64,000 bases of DNA, from the NCBI RefSeq assembly GCF_004360155.1, contig NZ_SAIS01000007.1, positions 212,031 to 276,030 of the forward strand. Direction: 5' to 3'. Source of the DNA: Paraglaciecola marina (GTDB lineage: Bacteria > Pseudomonadota > Gammaproteobacteria > Enterobacterales > Alteromonadaceae). Positions 38,499 through 48,718 of this stretch are shown here, piece by piece; the first letter of the stretch is position 1; each line of letters begins with the position of its first letter. Both the position numbers and the translations under genes were made by a program. Below the pieces are notes generated by a model, which was given only the letters and a program-made list of their open reading frames with translations, ran no database searches and had not been told where the DNA came from.

Positions 38499-38530
38499 GC
38501 CTGCTTTTGTTAGTTACAAAAGCAGGCTTT
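38499..38530 (+). terminator. Terminator of the RND operon
   Basis: A 12-bp perfect stem (GCCTGCTTTTGT, loop TAGTT, ACAAAAGCAGGC) followed by TTTCTATT. It contains the last codons and stop of the convergent symporter gene, so one hairpin serves the plus strand while overlapping coding sequence on the other. Confidence 0.75.
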
Positions 38531-40079
38531 CTATTGTGAAACAAAATCCTAAAAGTAAGAAAAACCAAACTATAAGAGCTGTAGTGTTGGTCCTAGTTAA
38601 TAACTTTAGCCGAGCAGTAAAGAAAGCTTGGTTAGTAGATTTAGAAGATAATAAATAAAAGCAACATGCAATACTAACAGTGCAAATAAAGCCACTAAGA
38701 TTCCACCAAAACCAAAAAATTTGTGGTTGATATAGCCAAAGGTAGATATTGCTCAACACTCCAATAATCAACCCTGTATTGACCTGTTTAGCGGTAATCC
38801 CCGTAGTACAAATACCTAATAAGAATGTAGCTAAAATTGGTCCGTAACAAACTGATCCAATCTTGTTTATAGCTTCAATAATAGTGGGAGCGATATCTCC
38901 CGCATAAAAAGATAAGGTAAGGGTGACTGCCCCCCAAAACACACCCGCAAACTTTGCTACTTTTATTGATGTTTCTGAAGACAACGTTTTACCTGTGATA
39001 CGGCAGTAATCCTCAACACTAACAGCTGATAAACTATTAATAGCAGAGCTCAAAGAAGACATAGCTGCTGCTAATATTGCCACTAGCAGTAAACCTAAAA
39101 TACCATTCGGTAAATAGTTAATTATAAATATCGGCATCATCCAATCTGGGTGTTCTGCTGGGATCTGCTCTATAAACTCTGGAGTAGTTAATGCCAGAGT
39201 ACCTATTATTAATCCGGCTAGACAATAGATCATGGTTATTGGAAAACGTAAAAAACTAGCTGTCATGATTATCTTTTTAAGATCGCCTAGGCTTTTAGCT
39301 GCTAGCGAACGCTGTGCTTCTGATTGGTCGCATCCATAATAAGAGGCATATAAAACGATACCACCAAAAATCATCGGCAATAAGCCAAAACCTTCACCAT
39401 CAAAACCATTTGAATTTAGGTTGAGAGTTGTAAGCCTTTGTGTATTAACAAGTTCAGTAAAACTTGACCAGCCTCCAATGTGGTAAAGCCCAAAACCTAA
39501 ACATATAACCGCCCCTGCAACAATGAGTACCATTTGAATGGCATCGCCATAGACAACGGCTTTCATACCACCTTGCAGTGAGTAGATAAGAGTGATAACT
39601 CCAATCAGTAAGACACTTTGCCAAAATGCTAGACCCATGGTGCTTTGAAGAATAATAGAAATAGCGTAAATCATAATCGCAGTAGCAAAAGACCGGCTAA
39701 TTTGAAATACAATACTAATAAGTACTCTAGAGGAGTGATCAAAGCGGTTTTCTAAAAAGTCATATACAGTAATAACGCCAGAACGATATAGGGTTGGTAG
39801 AATAAAGTACAGCAGAGCTAACATGGCTAAGGGCAGTGCTAGCTCGTAAGACAACCATATTAAACCTCCACCTTCTCGCAGTCCTACAAAAGCTGGGGCG
39901 GAAATAAAACTCACCGCAGAAAGCTGAGTCGCCATTATTGATAGGGATAAGGGTTTCCAACCTAACTGATGGTTAGCTAAAAAGTAATCTTCTGTATTTC
40001 TCTGCTTTCTAAATGAAAAGCCCATCACTAAAAGCCCAGCTAGGTAAATAGCGATGATCGTATAATCTAGAATATTCAT
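38514..40079 (-). CDS. Sodium:solute symporter (SSS family)
   Basis: A 521-residue membrane carrier with 13-14 predicted helices of the LeuT-like SSS fold. It begins NILDYTIIAIYLAGLLVMGFSF and shows the family segments RNTEDYFLANHQLGWKPLSLSIMATQLSAVSFIS and YCLAGLIIGT. The Na+-site serines lie in MSSLSSAINSLS. The closest recognisable groups are the sugar and monocarboxylate (SGLT/SMCT-like) carriers; the substrate cannot be fixed. No metabolic gene next to it gives a hint. Its end overlaps the RND terminator. Confidence 0.9.
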   Translation of the reverse strand: MNILDYTIIAIYLAGLLVMGFSFRKQRNTEDYFLANHQLGWKPLSLSIMATQLSAVSFISAPAFVGLREGGGLIWLSYELALPLAMLALLYFILPTLYRSGVITVYDFLENRFDHSSRVLISIVFQISRSFATAIMIYAISIILQSTMGLAFWQSVLLIGVITLIYSLQGGMKAVVYGDAIQMVLIVAGAVICLGFGLYHIGGWSSFTELVNTQRLTTLNLNSNGFDGEGFGLLPMIFGGIVLYASYYGCDQSEAQRSLAAKSLGDLKKIIMTASFLRFPITMIYCLAGLIIGTLALTTPEFIEQIPAEHPDWMMPIFIINYLPNGILGLLLVAILAAAMSSLSSAINSLSAVSVEDYCRITGKTLSSETSIKVAKFAGVFWGAVTLTLSFYAGDIAPTIIEAINKIGSVCYGPILATFLLGICTTGITAKQVNTGLIIGVLSNIYLWLYQPQIFWFWWNLSGFICTVSIACCFYLLSSKSTNQAFFTARLKLLTRTNTTALIVWFFLLLGFCFTIESLLL

Positions 40080-40133
40080 TAAAAACTACTTTGCTAACTA
40101 ATATATTGATTTACCTTACAAAAAATAGCATAC

Positions 40134-40161
40134 AAAAAAAAGCCCCAGCAATTGCTGAGGC
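40134..40161 (-). terminator. Terminator of rpoD
   Basis: On the minus strand GCCTCAGC, loop AATT, GCTGGGGC is followed by T8. It lies 21 bases after the rpoD stop. Confidence 0.93.
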
Positions 40162-40182
40162 TCATTTAAATAATGTTTTAGC

Positions 40183-42012
40183 TTACTCGTCTAAGAAACT
40201 TTTAAGCTGCTCAGAACGGCTAGGGTGACGTAATTTACGTAATGCTTTAGCTTCTATCTGACGAATACGTTCACGTGTAACATCAAACTGCTTACCTACT
40301 TCTTCTAAAGTATGGTCAGTGTTCATGTCGATACCAAAACGCATTCTTAGTACTTTTGCTTCACGAGCTGTAAGACCAGCTAATACCTCTTGAGTGGCAT
40401 CTTTTAAGCTACCACCAGTGGCTGAATCTAGAGGTTGAACAATAGTGCTATCCTCTATGAAATCACCTAAGTGTGAATCTTCATCGTCACCAATTGGGGT
40501 TTCCATTGAAATAGGCTCTTTAGCTATTTTCAATACCTTACGAACTTTATCTTCAGGCATTAACATACGTTCAGATAGCTCTTCAGGTGATGGTTCACGT
40601 CCCATTTCTTGTAACATTTGACGAGAAATTCGATTTAATTTATTAATCGTTTCGATCATATGTACAGGAATACGGATAGTACGTGCTTGGTCAGCAATTG
40701 AACGGGTAATAGCCTGACGTATCCACCATGTCGCATAAGTTGAGAACTTATAACCACGACGGTATTCAAACTTATCTACCGCTTTCATTAAACCGATATT
40801 ACCTTCTTGGATTAGATCTAAGAATTGTAAGCCACGGTTTGTATATTTTTTCGCAATTGAGATAACTAAACGTAAGTTAGCTTCAACCATTTCTTTTTTC
40901 GCTCGGCGAGCTTTTGCTTCACCAATAGACATGCGACGGTTGATATCTTTGATATCAGCAATGATCAATCCGGTTTCTTCTTCTACCGCATTCATTTTGC
41001 TAATTGCACGCTCAAGTTCTTCTTGGTGTGCTCGCATCTCTTCTGCATAAGGTAGTGCAGAGTCCAGAATTTCAAATAACCAATCAGTAGAGGTTTCGTT
41101 GCCAGAAAACGCTTTGATGAAATCTTTCTTCGGCATTTTTGCAGTAATAACACAGTGTTTCATCACTATGCGCTCTTGCACACGAATTCGGTTCATCATG
41201 CCACGCATGTTTTTAACCATGCGGTCAAATTGCTTAGGCGTAAGTCTAAATTCTTTAAATACTTCGCTTAATTCATTAATTTGAACACGAGATTCCTTAT
41301 GAGAGCGGCCTTTAGCTGCAATTATATCTCGTACTTTTTCGTATTGAATGCGAAGTGCTGTGAATTTTTCACGAGCTAGTTCAGGATCTGGCCCTGTATC
41401 TTCTTCTTCCTCGTCTTCATCGTCTTCATCGCCATCTTCGTCTTCTAATTCTTCTTCAGATAACTCTGAACCAACGTGAGTTGCTGTAGGTGCAACATCT
41501 TGTTCATTTGGATCAACAAACCCTATGATGATGTCACTAAGACGAATTTCTTCAGCTTCAAATAAGTCCCATTGATCTAGCAAATGAGTGATGGCTTCAG
41601 GATACTCAGCAACTGAGCACTGAACTTGATTGATGCCTTCTTCAATACGTTTGGCGATAACGATTTCGCCTTCACGGGTCAATAGTTCAACGGTTCCCAT
41701 TTCACGCATGTACATGCGAACTGGATCTGTTGTACGACCTATTTCACTTTCAACTGTGGCCAATGCGGCAGCTGCGGCTTCTGCAGCTTCTTCATCAGTA
41801 TCACTTTCTTGCATTAAAAGTTCGTCTGAATCAGGAGCTGTTTCGAATACCTTAATCCCCATATCGTTGATCATGCGGATAATGTCTTCAATCTGATCAG
41901 AATCTACAATGTCTTGAGGGAGGTGGTCGTTAACTTCCGCGAAAGTCAAATAGCCCTGTTCTTTACCTTTAGCAATGAGGAGTTTTATCTGCGACTGCTT
42001 GCTTTGCACCAT
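40183..42012 (-). CDS. rpoD: Primary sigma factor sigma-70
   Basis: The housekeeping sigma subunit of RNA polymerase. The 609-residue protein has region 1.1 (1-80) and the non-conserved insert with a run of acidic residues (about 185-205). Region 2 carries [21 protein letters not shown] and [15 protein letters not shown]. Region 3 follows ([15 protein letters not shown]), and region 4 has the -35 reading helix [17 protein letters not shown]. It is the last gene of the rpsU-yqeY-dnaG-rpoD group, with a 164-base gap after dnaG that may hold an internal promoter. Confidence 0.98.
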   Translation of the reverse strand: MVQSKQSQIKLLIAKGKEQGYLTFAEVNDHLPQDIVDSDQIEDIIRMINDMGIKVFETAPDSDELLMQESDTDEEAAEAAAAALATVESEIGRTTDPVRMYMREMGTVELLTREGEIVIAKRIEEGINQVQCSVAEYPEAITHLLDQWDLFEAEEIRLSDIIIGFVDPNEQDVAPTATHVGSELSEEELEDEDGDEDDEDEEEEDTGPDPELAREKFTALRIQYEKVRDIIAAKGRSHKESRVQINELSEVFKEFRLTPKQFDRMVKNMRGMMNRIRVQERIVMKHCVITAKMPKKDFIKAFSGNETSTDWLFEILDSALPYAEEMRAHQEELERAISKMNAVEEETGLIIADIKDINRRMSIGEAKARRAKKEMVEANLRLVISIAKKYTNRGLQFLDLIQEGNIGLMKAVDKFEYRRGYKFSTYATWWIRQAITRSIADQARTIRIPVHMIETINKLNRISRQMLQEMGREPSPEELSERMLMPEDKVRKVLKIAKEPISMETPIGDDEDSHLGDFIEDSTIVQPLDSATGGSLKDATQEVLAGLTAREAKVLRMRFGIDMNTDHTLEEVGKQFDVTRERIRQIEAKALRKLRHPSRSEQLKSFLDE

Positions 42013-42176
42013 ATAACTTACACTTCTCGAATTTGAATGAATATTTATAGAAACCCTCTAGGAGAGGATTTTTACTGTACCTTGTTGCATTTACCCAGTA
42101 ATAGTTACTTCAGTACTGCGGACTTAGCGAATTCACCAGTATAGCAGACTCACTATGCATACGGCTATATGTTGGG

Positions 42177-43943
42177 TCATTTTTGTTCTTTTACAAGTAG
42201 GTTTAACTCTTGTTTTTCGTCTTCGCTTAATTTGCTTACCCTAGACTTTGAAAATAGCTCATCCATTCTACTTTGAAGGTGCCAATCTAAAAGCTTAGAA
42301 AAACTATCTTCAAATACTTTTTGTTGATTTTGTTCTGCATATTCCCAAGCTAATAACTTAGGTAAATGAGGACCTTGAGGGTGCTCTCTAAAATATTCTA
42401 GTACGTTGGCTGTTTTAGCATTTGGATTGGCTATGCAATATTGATAAAGCTCAATTAATAGATCTAGACCAGGTATATTTACGGAAGATAATACTGATGG
42501 GTCTGCTGCTGGTGATGCAGCGGCTAAGCTGGGCTCATCAAGCAGTAATCGCAACATCATTCTAACAGGAGATATCGTACTTTTGTTAAGCTTATTAAAG
42601 TCTAACTTTTGAGGCCCTTTATGTTGATTAGCCTTGGCTATATCACGCTCTAATCTGTGTTTGTTTTGATCGCCCATGTAATTGCTTAGATCAGACATCA
42701 ATATATCTCGAATATTGTCGCCTGCAATTTGTTCAATTAATGGGGTCGCCTCTGTTTTTAAAGCGGCTTTACCTTCATGGCTACCCACATGGTGCCTTTT
42801 TAGCAAATTATCAAAGAAAAATTTAGATAAGGGTACTGCATCTGTTTTGAGCTTATCTTCAAATGCGTCTTTACCTATTTGACGTACCAAGGTATCTGGG
42901 TCTTCGCCATCTGGTAAAAACAAAAACTTCATTTCAACGCCGTCTTTCAAATAGGGAAGGGCACTTTCTAAGGCTCTCCAAGCTGCTTCTCGACCTGCGC
43001 GGTCACCGTCGTAACAACAAATAACTTCGCTAGTTGCTCGAAATAACATTTGAATATGTTCTGCTGTAGTGGCTGTGCCTAAAGATGCAACAGCATAGTC
43101 AATTCCAAATTGTCCTAGTGCGACAACATCCATGTAACCTTCAACAATAATGACTTTTGCTAGGTTACGATGTGCTTGCTTCGCTTGATAAAAACCATAT
43201 AGTTCATGGCCTTTGTGGAATATTCGAGTTTCAGGAGAGTTTAGGTATTTGGGGCCACCGTCGTCTAGTACTCTGCCTCCAAAGCCTATGACACGGCCAC
43301 GTTTATCACGTATTGGAAACATTATACGGTCACGAAAAAAGTCGAATCTGCGTCGATTGTCGTTTTCGGTAATCAGTTTTAAATCGAGTAGTTGTTGTTG
43401 GTACTCTGGGTTAATTCCAAACGTTTTGAGTATTGAATCCCACTCTGGAGGGGCATAGCCCATATCGAAAGCTTTGACTACTTCTCCGCTTAGGCCGCGG
43501 TTTTTCAAATAATCTACAGCTTTATTTTTTTCGGGATGGCTTTTAAGTTGCTGAGAAAAGTATTTTGCGACCTTTTCCATTAGCTCATAATCATTTTCCC
43601 TCTGCTGCTTCTGTGCGGCACTTGGGGCAGGTGAGCTGCCTTTTTCTCGTGGTACTTCAATACTGTGATACTGGGCTAGTTCTTCTATTGCTTCAGGAAA
43701 TTCTAAGCGGTCAAATTCCATTAAAAAAGTAATGACATTACCGTGAGCACCACACCCAAAACAGTGATAGAACTGCTTATCTTGGCTAACTGTAAAAGAG
43801 GGGCTCTTTTCATTATGAAATGGGCAGCAAGCTTGATGATTACGGCCGGCTTTCTTCAGGGATACCCGACTATCAATAATCTCTACTATGTCCGTGCGAG
43901 CAATAATATCATCTATAAACTCACGAGGAATACGACCAGACAT
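42177..43943 (-). CDS. dnaG: DNA primase
   Basis: Makes RNA primers for DNA replication. The 588-residue protein has the N-terminal zinc ribbon (CCPFHNEKSPSF then YHCFGCG) and the TOPRIM core (VIIVEGYMDVVAL and the metal-binding CYDGDRAGR). A C-terminal DnaB-binding domain follows. It lies between yqeY and rpoD, preceded by a terminator that should lower its expression relative to rpsU. Confidence 0.97.
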   Translation of the reverse strand: MSGRIPREFIDDIIARTDIVEIIDSRVSLKKAGRNHQACCPFHNEKSPSFTVSQDKQFYHCFGCGAHGNVITFLMEFDRLEFPEAIEELAQYHSIEVPREKGSSPAPSAAQKQQRENDYELMEKVAKYFSQQLKSHPEKNKAVDYLKNRGLSGEVVKAFDMGYAPPEWDSILKTFGINPEYQQQLLDLKLITENDNRRRFDFFRDRIMFPIRDKRGRVIGFGGRVLDDGGPKYLNSPETRIFHKGHELYGFYQAKQAHRNLAKVIIVEGYMDVVALGQFGIDYAVASLGTATTAEHIQMLFRATSEVICCYDGDRAGREAAWRALESALPYLKDGVEMKFLFLPDGEDPDTLVRQIGKDAFEDKLKTDAVPLSKFFFDNLLKRHHVGSHEGKAALKTEATPLIEQIAGDNIRDILMSDLSNYMGDQNKHRLERDIAKANQHKGPQKLDFNKLNKSTISPVRMMLRLLLDEPSLAAASPAADPSVLSSVNIPGLDLLIELYQYCIANPNAKTANVLEYFREHPQGPHLPKLLAWEYAEQNQQKVFEDSFSKLLDWHLQSRMDELFSKSRVSKLSEDEKQELNLLVKEQK

Positions 43944-44023
43944 GGGACCTTCTTAATTCATTAAACAGTTGAATATAATGCCATAGAGCTTTAGAAACTG
44001 AGACAATATTTATAGGTATAAAT

Positions 44024-44048
44024 AAAAAAACCGCAAAAAATGCGGTTT
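44024..44048 (-). terminator. Terminator between yqeY and dnaG
   Basis: On the minus strand AAACCGCA, a short T-rich loop, and TGCGGTTT run into a T7 tract. It lies 30-54 bases past the yqeY stop and ahead of dnaG, a placement like the known rpsU-dnaG terminator of E. coli. Confidence 0.88.
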
Positions 44049-44077
44049 CTTGGAATATGTTGTTAGATTGCTAGAGG

Positions 44078-44539
44078 TTAGACATTAAGCTTAGCTTTAA
44101 TTTTGCCGCTTAGCTGTCCCATATCTGCTTTACCTTGGACTTTGGGTTTCAACCAAGACATGACTTTACCCATATCCTGCATACCTGATGCACCTGACTC
44201 CGTCATTGCTTGAACAATTAAAGCGTCAAGTTCTGCTTCGTTGAGAGCCTTGGGTAAAAAGTCTTGTAAAATTGCAATCTCTGCTAGTTCTATATCAAGT
44301 AAATCTTGACGACCGGCAGTTTCATATTGACTGGCTGCATCTTTTCGTTGTTTTACCATTTTGATCAATATCGCAAGCACACCATCATCATTAAGGGCTA
44401 CATAATTTGGATCAGTGCGGCCATCAATTTCATGCTGTTTAATGCCAGCTAAAGCCATACGAACAGTACCAAGACGAATTTTGTCTTTGGCGCGCATTGC
44501 TTCTTTTTGTGCATTTTTTAAATCATCTAATAAAGACAT
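44078..44539 (-). CDS. yqeY: GatB/YqeY domain protein
   Basis: A 153-residue helical protein homologous to the C-terminal tail of GatB, the amidotransferase subunit. The ATG at 44539 gives the family start MSLLDDLKNAQKEAMRAKDKIRLGTVRMAL. A TTG four codons upstream is less likely. Its role as a stand-alone protein is not settled; tRNA interaction is presumed. It sits between rpsU and dnaG, as in many gammaproteobacteria. Confidence 0.93.
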   Translation of the reverse strand: MSLLDDLKNAQKEAMRAKDKIRLGTVRMALAGIKQHEIDGRTDPNYVALNDDGVLAILIKMVKQRKDAASQYETAGRQDLLDIELAEIAILQDFLPKALNEAELDALIVQAMTESGASGMQDMGKVMSWLKPKVQGKADMGQLSGKIKAKLNV

Positions 44540-44576
44540 GGAATGACTCAATGAAAATGAATGTATGGTAAAACGA

Positions 44577-44605
44577 CTAAAAGCGCGTTAAAGAACGCGC
44601 TTTAG
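44577..44605 (-). terminator. Attenuator-like hairpin between rpsU and yqeY
   Basis: A 10-bp GC-rich stem (AAAGCGCGTT/AACGCGCTTT, four-base loop) starts eight bases after the rpsU stop. On the minus strand it is followed by a short TTTTAG, so it is probably a partial terminator or processing site that raises rpsU over its downstream genes. Confidence 0.65.
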
Positions 44606-44612
44606 AAGAGAC

Positions 44613-44828
44613 TTAGTACAATCTGATGCGACGAGCGTTTTCGCGAGATAACTTCTTCAAAAGACGTTTCTTAGCAGCAGCTTTTTTACGCTTACGTTCC
44701 CAAGTAGGTTTTTCAAAAAATTCGCGACGACGAACTTCAGAAAGTACACCTGCTTTTTCACATGAACGTTTAAAACGACGCAATGCAACATCAAAAGGTT
44801 CGTTCTCTCTAACTTTAACGATTGGCAT
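44613..44828 (-). CDS. rpsU: 30S ribosomal protein bS21
   Basis: A small basic ribosomal protein that helps initiation on the 30S subunit. The 71-residue sequence [27 protein letters not shown] is near-identical to the family consensus and is followed by an Arg/Lys-rich tail. It is the first gene of the macromolecular synthesis operon, divergent from tsaD across a 220-base promoter region. Confidence 0.99.
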   Translation of the reverse strand: MPIVKVRENEPFDVALRRFKRSCEKAGVLSEVRRREFFEKPTWERKRKKAAAKKRLLKKLSRENARRIRLY

Positions 44829-45048
44829 TAAAATCTCACCTCAAAAAATAATATAAACTTTATCGGACCAGCGTAATTATTAGCCAGCTCGGTTAAAAAT
44901 GGTGCGGAATTCTAATCATATCCACAGCTTTTGTAAAGCCTTAGGTTGGCAAAAAGATAAATTATTCAAACAAATCCCACATTAAATTGGCGCTTTTGGT
45001 CGCAATCAGTAAAATGCCAGCAAATTATACGTTACTTACTCATAAAAT

Positions 45049-46062
45049 ATGCGCGTTTTAGGAATTGAAACTTCTTGCGATGAGACCGGTGTTGCCATCT
45101 ATGATGAGCATCAAGGGTTATTGTCTCATCAATTATACAGCCAAGTAAAATTACATGCAGATTATGGCGGTGTGGTGCCCGAGTTAGCCTCAAGAGATCA
45201 TGTACGTAAACTAGTGCCATTAATTAAGGAAGCACTAAAGGAAGCTGATTGTACCGAGGAAGACCTAGATGGTATTGCTTTTACCAAAGGCCCTGGATTA
45301 GTGGGGGCATTATTAGTTGGTTCTTCCGTTGCTCGCAGTTTAGCTTATGCTTGGGGCTTACCAGCTGTTGGTGTTCATCATATGGAAGGTCACTTGCTAG
45401 CTCCTATGTTAGACGAACCTATACCAGAGTATCCTTTTATAGCCTTGTTGGTGTCCGGTGGGCACTCTATGATGGTTAAGGTTGGAGGTATTGGTGATTA
45501 TTTAGTCTTAGGTGAATCAGTGGATGATGCTGCAGGTGAAGCCTTTGACAAGACCGCTAAATTATTAGGGCTAGATTACCCCGGAGGGCCATTATTGGCC
45601 AAGTTAGCTGAAAAAGGTGAATCGGGGCATTATGCTTTTCCACGCCCAATGACCACTAAACCTGGCTTAGATTTTAGTTTCAGCGGTTTGAAAACGTTTA
45701 CGGCCAACACTATTCGAGATTCAGACGGTTCAGCGCAATCTAAAGCGAATATTGCCTATGCTTTCCAAGAGGCGGTGGTGGATACTCTAGCTATTAAATG
45801 TAAGCGAGCATTAAAGCAAACAGGTATTAAACGATTAGTGATTGCTGGGGGCGTTAGTGCTAATACACAGTTACGCCAGCAATTAGCAACAATGATGAAA
45901 AATATAAAAGGTGAAGTGTTTTATCCGAGATTAGAGTTTTGTACGGATAATGGTGCAATGATTGCCTATGCTGGTTTGCAACGACTAAAGTCTGGTGAAT
46001 CAGAAGGGCTATCAACTAAAGCAAAACCTCGTTGGTCGCTAGAAGAGCTTCCAAAAATTTAA
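45049..46062 (+). CDS. tsaD: tRNA N6-threonylcarbamoyladenosine synthase subunit TsaD
   Basis: Transfers the threonylcarbamoyl group to A37 of ANN-decoding tRNAs together with TsaB and TsaE. The 337-residue ASKHA-fold protein begins [19 protein letters not shown]. It has the metal-binding HHMEGH near residue 110 and [13 protein letters not shown] near 264. It is divergent from rpsU, the usual arrangement in gammaproteobacteria. Confidence 0.98.
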   Translation: MRVLGIETSCDETGVAIYDEHQGLLSHQLYSQVKLHADYGGVVPELASRDHVRKLVPLIKEALKEADCTEEDLDGIAFTKGPGLVGALLVGSSVARSLAYAWGLPAVGVHHMEGHLLAPMLDEPIPEYPFIALLVSGGHSMMVKVGGIGDYLVLGESVDDAAGEAFDKTAKLLGLDYPGGPLLAKLAEKGESGHYAFPRPMTTKPGLDFSFSGLKTFTANTIRDSDGSAQSKANIAYAFQEAVVDTLAIKCKRALKQTGIKRLVIAGGVSANTQLRQQLATMMKNIKGEVFYPRLEFCTDNGAMIAYAGLQRLKSGESEGLSTKAKPRWSLEELPKI

Positions 46063-46195
46063 TTAAATGGAAAGGTTATTATAGCTGGTTTTACTTGGTT
46101 AAGTTTTATCCTCCAAAACATACAACAGGATGTTTCGTAAGTCCTAATTTTGCAATCTAGAGTGTCGATTTAATTGATAAATTTGAGGAGAGATT

Positions 46196-47638
46196 GTGCC
46201 ACTAGGAAACCGTATTAGTTATCCAGAGTCTGTGATTGAATTAAACCGGCAAATATATTCAACAAATAAACAAGCTAATTCACTTTATCAACAAGCAGCA
46301 ATTTATTTTGCAACTATTGATGAATACAAGAGTTTGGTGAAGGACTTAGAAGAGCGAATTGAGCAAAAACAAGGTCAATTAATCACAGTTTCGGGTAAAG
46401 ATAAGGCCAGATTAAGTGAAAGCATAAGCATTTTAATTCAGCGCTTAAAGAAGGTTGTTGCTAAACATGAAAGTGAGCGTTTACTTCGATTGGATAGTGC
46501 TGTTGAAGTGTGTATTAAGCTGCTTGATATGACTGAGAGTCATAACTTTGAGGGGACTCAACTTAAAAGTGCCAAATTTCTTGGGACTATGTTGTTACTC
46601 TCTCCTGGACGAGGCAAAAAGTTATCTGAATTACACCAACGTTTAAAACCTGCATATAAAACTATTTTAAGTTTGCGCTTACTGGATAAGCTAGTTCAAG
46701 ATGGCAGTATTAAGAGCGCACATATTAGAGATGCGTATGACGCTGAAACACGATATGAAAAGCATGAGCGTATAAATACCCCTTACTTTCGTGGCGTGTT
46801 ATTACCCATCATGCTAGTGGCCTTGTTTCAAGATGTTGGTTTTCAACACCCAGATGTCATTGCGATCATGAAAGGAGGTGGTAGCCTAGATGAATTTCGC
46901 CCATTACAGCCCGAAGAGCGTAATCTGATGTTGAAATTAGGTTATAAATACGCAATTGATTACGCTGTAAATGGCTTAGGTTGTCAAAAATTCCAAGGCG
47001 ATTCAAAAGTAGAAAGGGAGCGTTTTGACAACGCTGAAAAAGTACGCTTGAAGTTTCAAATAGGTTTTTTAAAAGATGTTGTAAATCCTGCGATTGGCAT
47101 TGGAGATATAGTTAAAATACCTCAAGTTTATACATCAGTGGTTTTATCTACAAAGCGAGACTTCATAAAAAAAGACTTACCGAAAGCATCTAAAATAATT
47201 GCACAGTTAGCGCTAAATACCTCGGTTAATCAAAAAGCAGCGGATGCTTTTATAAGTATTGTTGGGCATTTCCCGCAAGGTTATGGTGTGACGCTAATCC
47301 CCAAAAATTTACAAGGCGTAGAATTGAATAATTATGAATATGCCGTTGTCACTCGATTAAACCCAGAAAACCCGGATGAGCCTATTTGCAAAGTTGTAAC
47401 CCGAAATTTAACTTACATAACTTCGGGAGCTACCACGAGTATTAAAAAGGACTGTAATTTACATTTTAATAGAGCTCGTAATAAGCTTTCAAAAATAGAT
47501 AGCGCTCGCCTAAAAACTATTATGCAGGCATTGTCCTATTCATTTAAAGTCGACGATATAGAGAGTTTAATTCCTTCTCTTTGGGAGCCATACGAATATT
47601 TTTCAGATAGAAAAAACCAAAATTTATGGACAAAGTAA
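46196..47638 (+). CDS. Degenerate HD-GYP-like protein of unknown function
   Basis: A 480-residue cytoplasmic protein starting at GTG 46196 behind GAGGAGA. The N-terminal part contains a coiled coil (about 25-95). From about residue 195 the order of segments follows an HD-GYP phosphodiesterase. LPIMLVALFQDVGFQHPDVI stands for the usual LLHDIGK...PD, then PLQPEERNLMLKLGYKYAID for PLTEEE...HP. IPQVYTSVVLSTKRDF stands for ADVYDALTSDRPY, and FPQGYGVTLIPKN with RLNPENPDEPICKVV for the usual C-terminal beta segment. The HD pair is QD and no GYP loop is visible, so c-di-GMP hydrolysis is unlikely; a regulatory or scaffold role is inferred. It stands alone between tsaD and convergent plsY. Confidence 0.65.
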   Translation: MPLGNRISYPESVIELNRQIYSTNKQANSLYQQAAIYFATIDEYKSLVKDLEERIEQKQGQLITVSGKDKARLSESISILIQRLKKVVAKHESERLLRLDSAVEVCIKLLDMTESHNFEGTQLKSAKFLGTMLLLSPGRGKKLSELHQRLKPAYKTILSLRLLDKLVQDGSIKSAHIRDAYDAETRYEKHERINTPYFRGVLLPIMLVALFQDVGFQHPDVIAIMKGGGSLDEFRPLQPEERNLMLKLGYKYAIDYAVNGLGCQKFQGDSKVERERFDNAEKVRLKFQIGFLKDVVNPAIGIGDIVKIPQVYTSVVLSTKRDFIKKDLPKASKIIAQLALNTSVNQKAADAFISIVGHFPQGYGVTLIPKNLQGVELNNYEYAVVTRLNPENPDEPICKVVTRNLTYITSGATTSIKKDCNLHFNRARNKLSKIDSARLKTIMQALSYSFKVDDIESLIPSLWEPYEYFSDRKNQNLWTK

Positions 47639-47682
47639 TATAGTGTTGAGGCGGTAGCAGTAGGTTAGTTGATTAAATATTT

Positions 47683-48282
47683 TTATTTTGTTGGCTTTTT
47701 GATTTTTATTTTACTTTCTTGTCCTTGTATTAACCTTACAATATTATCCTTATGACGAAGTACAATTAATGCGCTTAAAATTCCTACAGGAATGGCGAAA
47801 TCCGGTTTGATTAACATTGTCAAGAATGGTGCAATGCAAACTGATACTATCGCTGCTAGAGATGAATATTTAGTTAAATATATTACTATTCCCCAAGTTA
47901 CAATAATCAGTGCAGCTAAGTCTAAACCCAAGGGCAATATCGCACCAAAGGCTGTGGCTACTGCTTTTCCTCCAGAGAAATTAAAAAAAAGTGGAAACAT
48001 ATGTCCTAGGCAAGCAAACACCGCTATAAAAGCTAGGTATATAGGCTCAATACCAAGTAGATAACTAACGTATACTGGTAACGTACCCTTTAAAATATCA
48101 AATATCAGCACTAAACTAGCCGGCAGTTTCCCCCCAATCCTCAGTATATTGGTAGCTCCTGGATTACCAGACCCTAGGTTTCTTGGATCTCCTAGTTCGA
48201 ATAGTTGGCTTACTAAAATGGCACTGGAAATTGATCCTAGTAGATAGGCCGATGCAAACATTAATATAGTTAACGCTGTCAT
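47683..48282 (-). CDS. plsY: Glycerol-3-phosphate acyltransferase PlsY
   Basis: Inner-membrane acyltransferase that uses acyl-phosphate to acylate glycerol-3-phosphate, the first step of phospholipid synthesis. The 199-residue protein has five helices and the three conserved motifs: SSAILVSQ with [36 protein letters not shown], and the C-terminal [13 protein letters not shown]. It is divergent from folB, as in many gammaproteobacteria. Confidence 0.96.
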   Translation of the reverse strand: MTALTILMFASAYLLGSISSAILVSQLFELGDPRNLGSGNPGATNILRIGGKLPASLVLIFDILKGTLPVYVSYLLGIEPIYLAFIAVFACLGHMFPLFFNFSGGKAVATAFGAILPLGLDLAALIIVTWGIVIYLTKYSSLAAIVSVCIAPFLTMLIKPDFAIPVGILSALIVLRHKDNIVRLIQGQESKIKIKKPTK

Positions 48283-48358
48283 GTACTTGTATGAAATAAA
48301 TAAGTTACAATCTGTGAAGAATATAACAATCTCCCAAAAAATACAGCGCGGATCATCA

Positions 48359-48718
48359 ATGGATAAAATTCATATCGAAGGGCTTGAGGTCTTATCGCTT
48401 ATAGGTGTATACGATTGGGAAAGGCAATATCAGCAAAGACTCATTGTAGATGTGGTGCTAAATGTAGATTTGGCTAAAGCGGCAGAGAGTGATGATGTTA
48501 CTTTTACACTCAATTATGCAGAGGTTGCCCAAGGCTTAAGTGAATTTGCTGCAAAAAGTGAATTTAAGTTAATTGAAGCCTTAGCCAGCAATATGGTTGA
48601 TTGGCTCTTAATTACATTTCCAGTTTTACAGAAAGTACAGCTTAAATTGAGTAAGCCCGATATTTTAGCTACAGCTAATAATGTTGCAGTGGAGTTTTCA
48701 AGAGAGAAGTTCCATTGA
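48359..48718 (+). CDS. folB: Dihydroneopterin aldolase
   Basis: Cleaves dihydroneopterin to 6-hydroxymethyl-dihydropterin in folate synthesis. The ATG at 48359 gives 119 residues and the family N-terminus [22 protein letters not shown]; a longer upstream frame to 48281 is not used. Typical segments are [10 protein letters not shown] and [16 protein letters not shown], with the active-site lysine near [19 protein letters not shown]. Its stop overlaps the folK start. Confidence 0.95.
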   Translation: MDKIHIEGLEVLSLIGVYDWERQYQQRLIVDVVLNVDLAKAAESDDVTFTLNYAEVAQGLSEFAAKSEFKLIEALASNMVDWLLITFPVLQKVQLKLSKPDILATANNVAVEFSREKFH

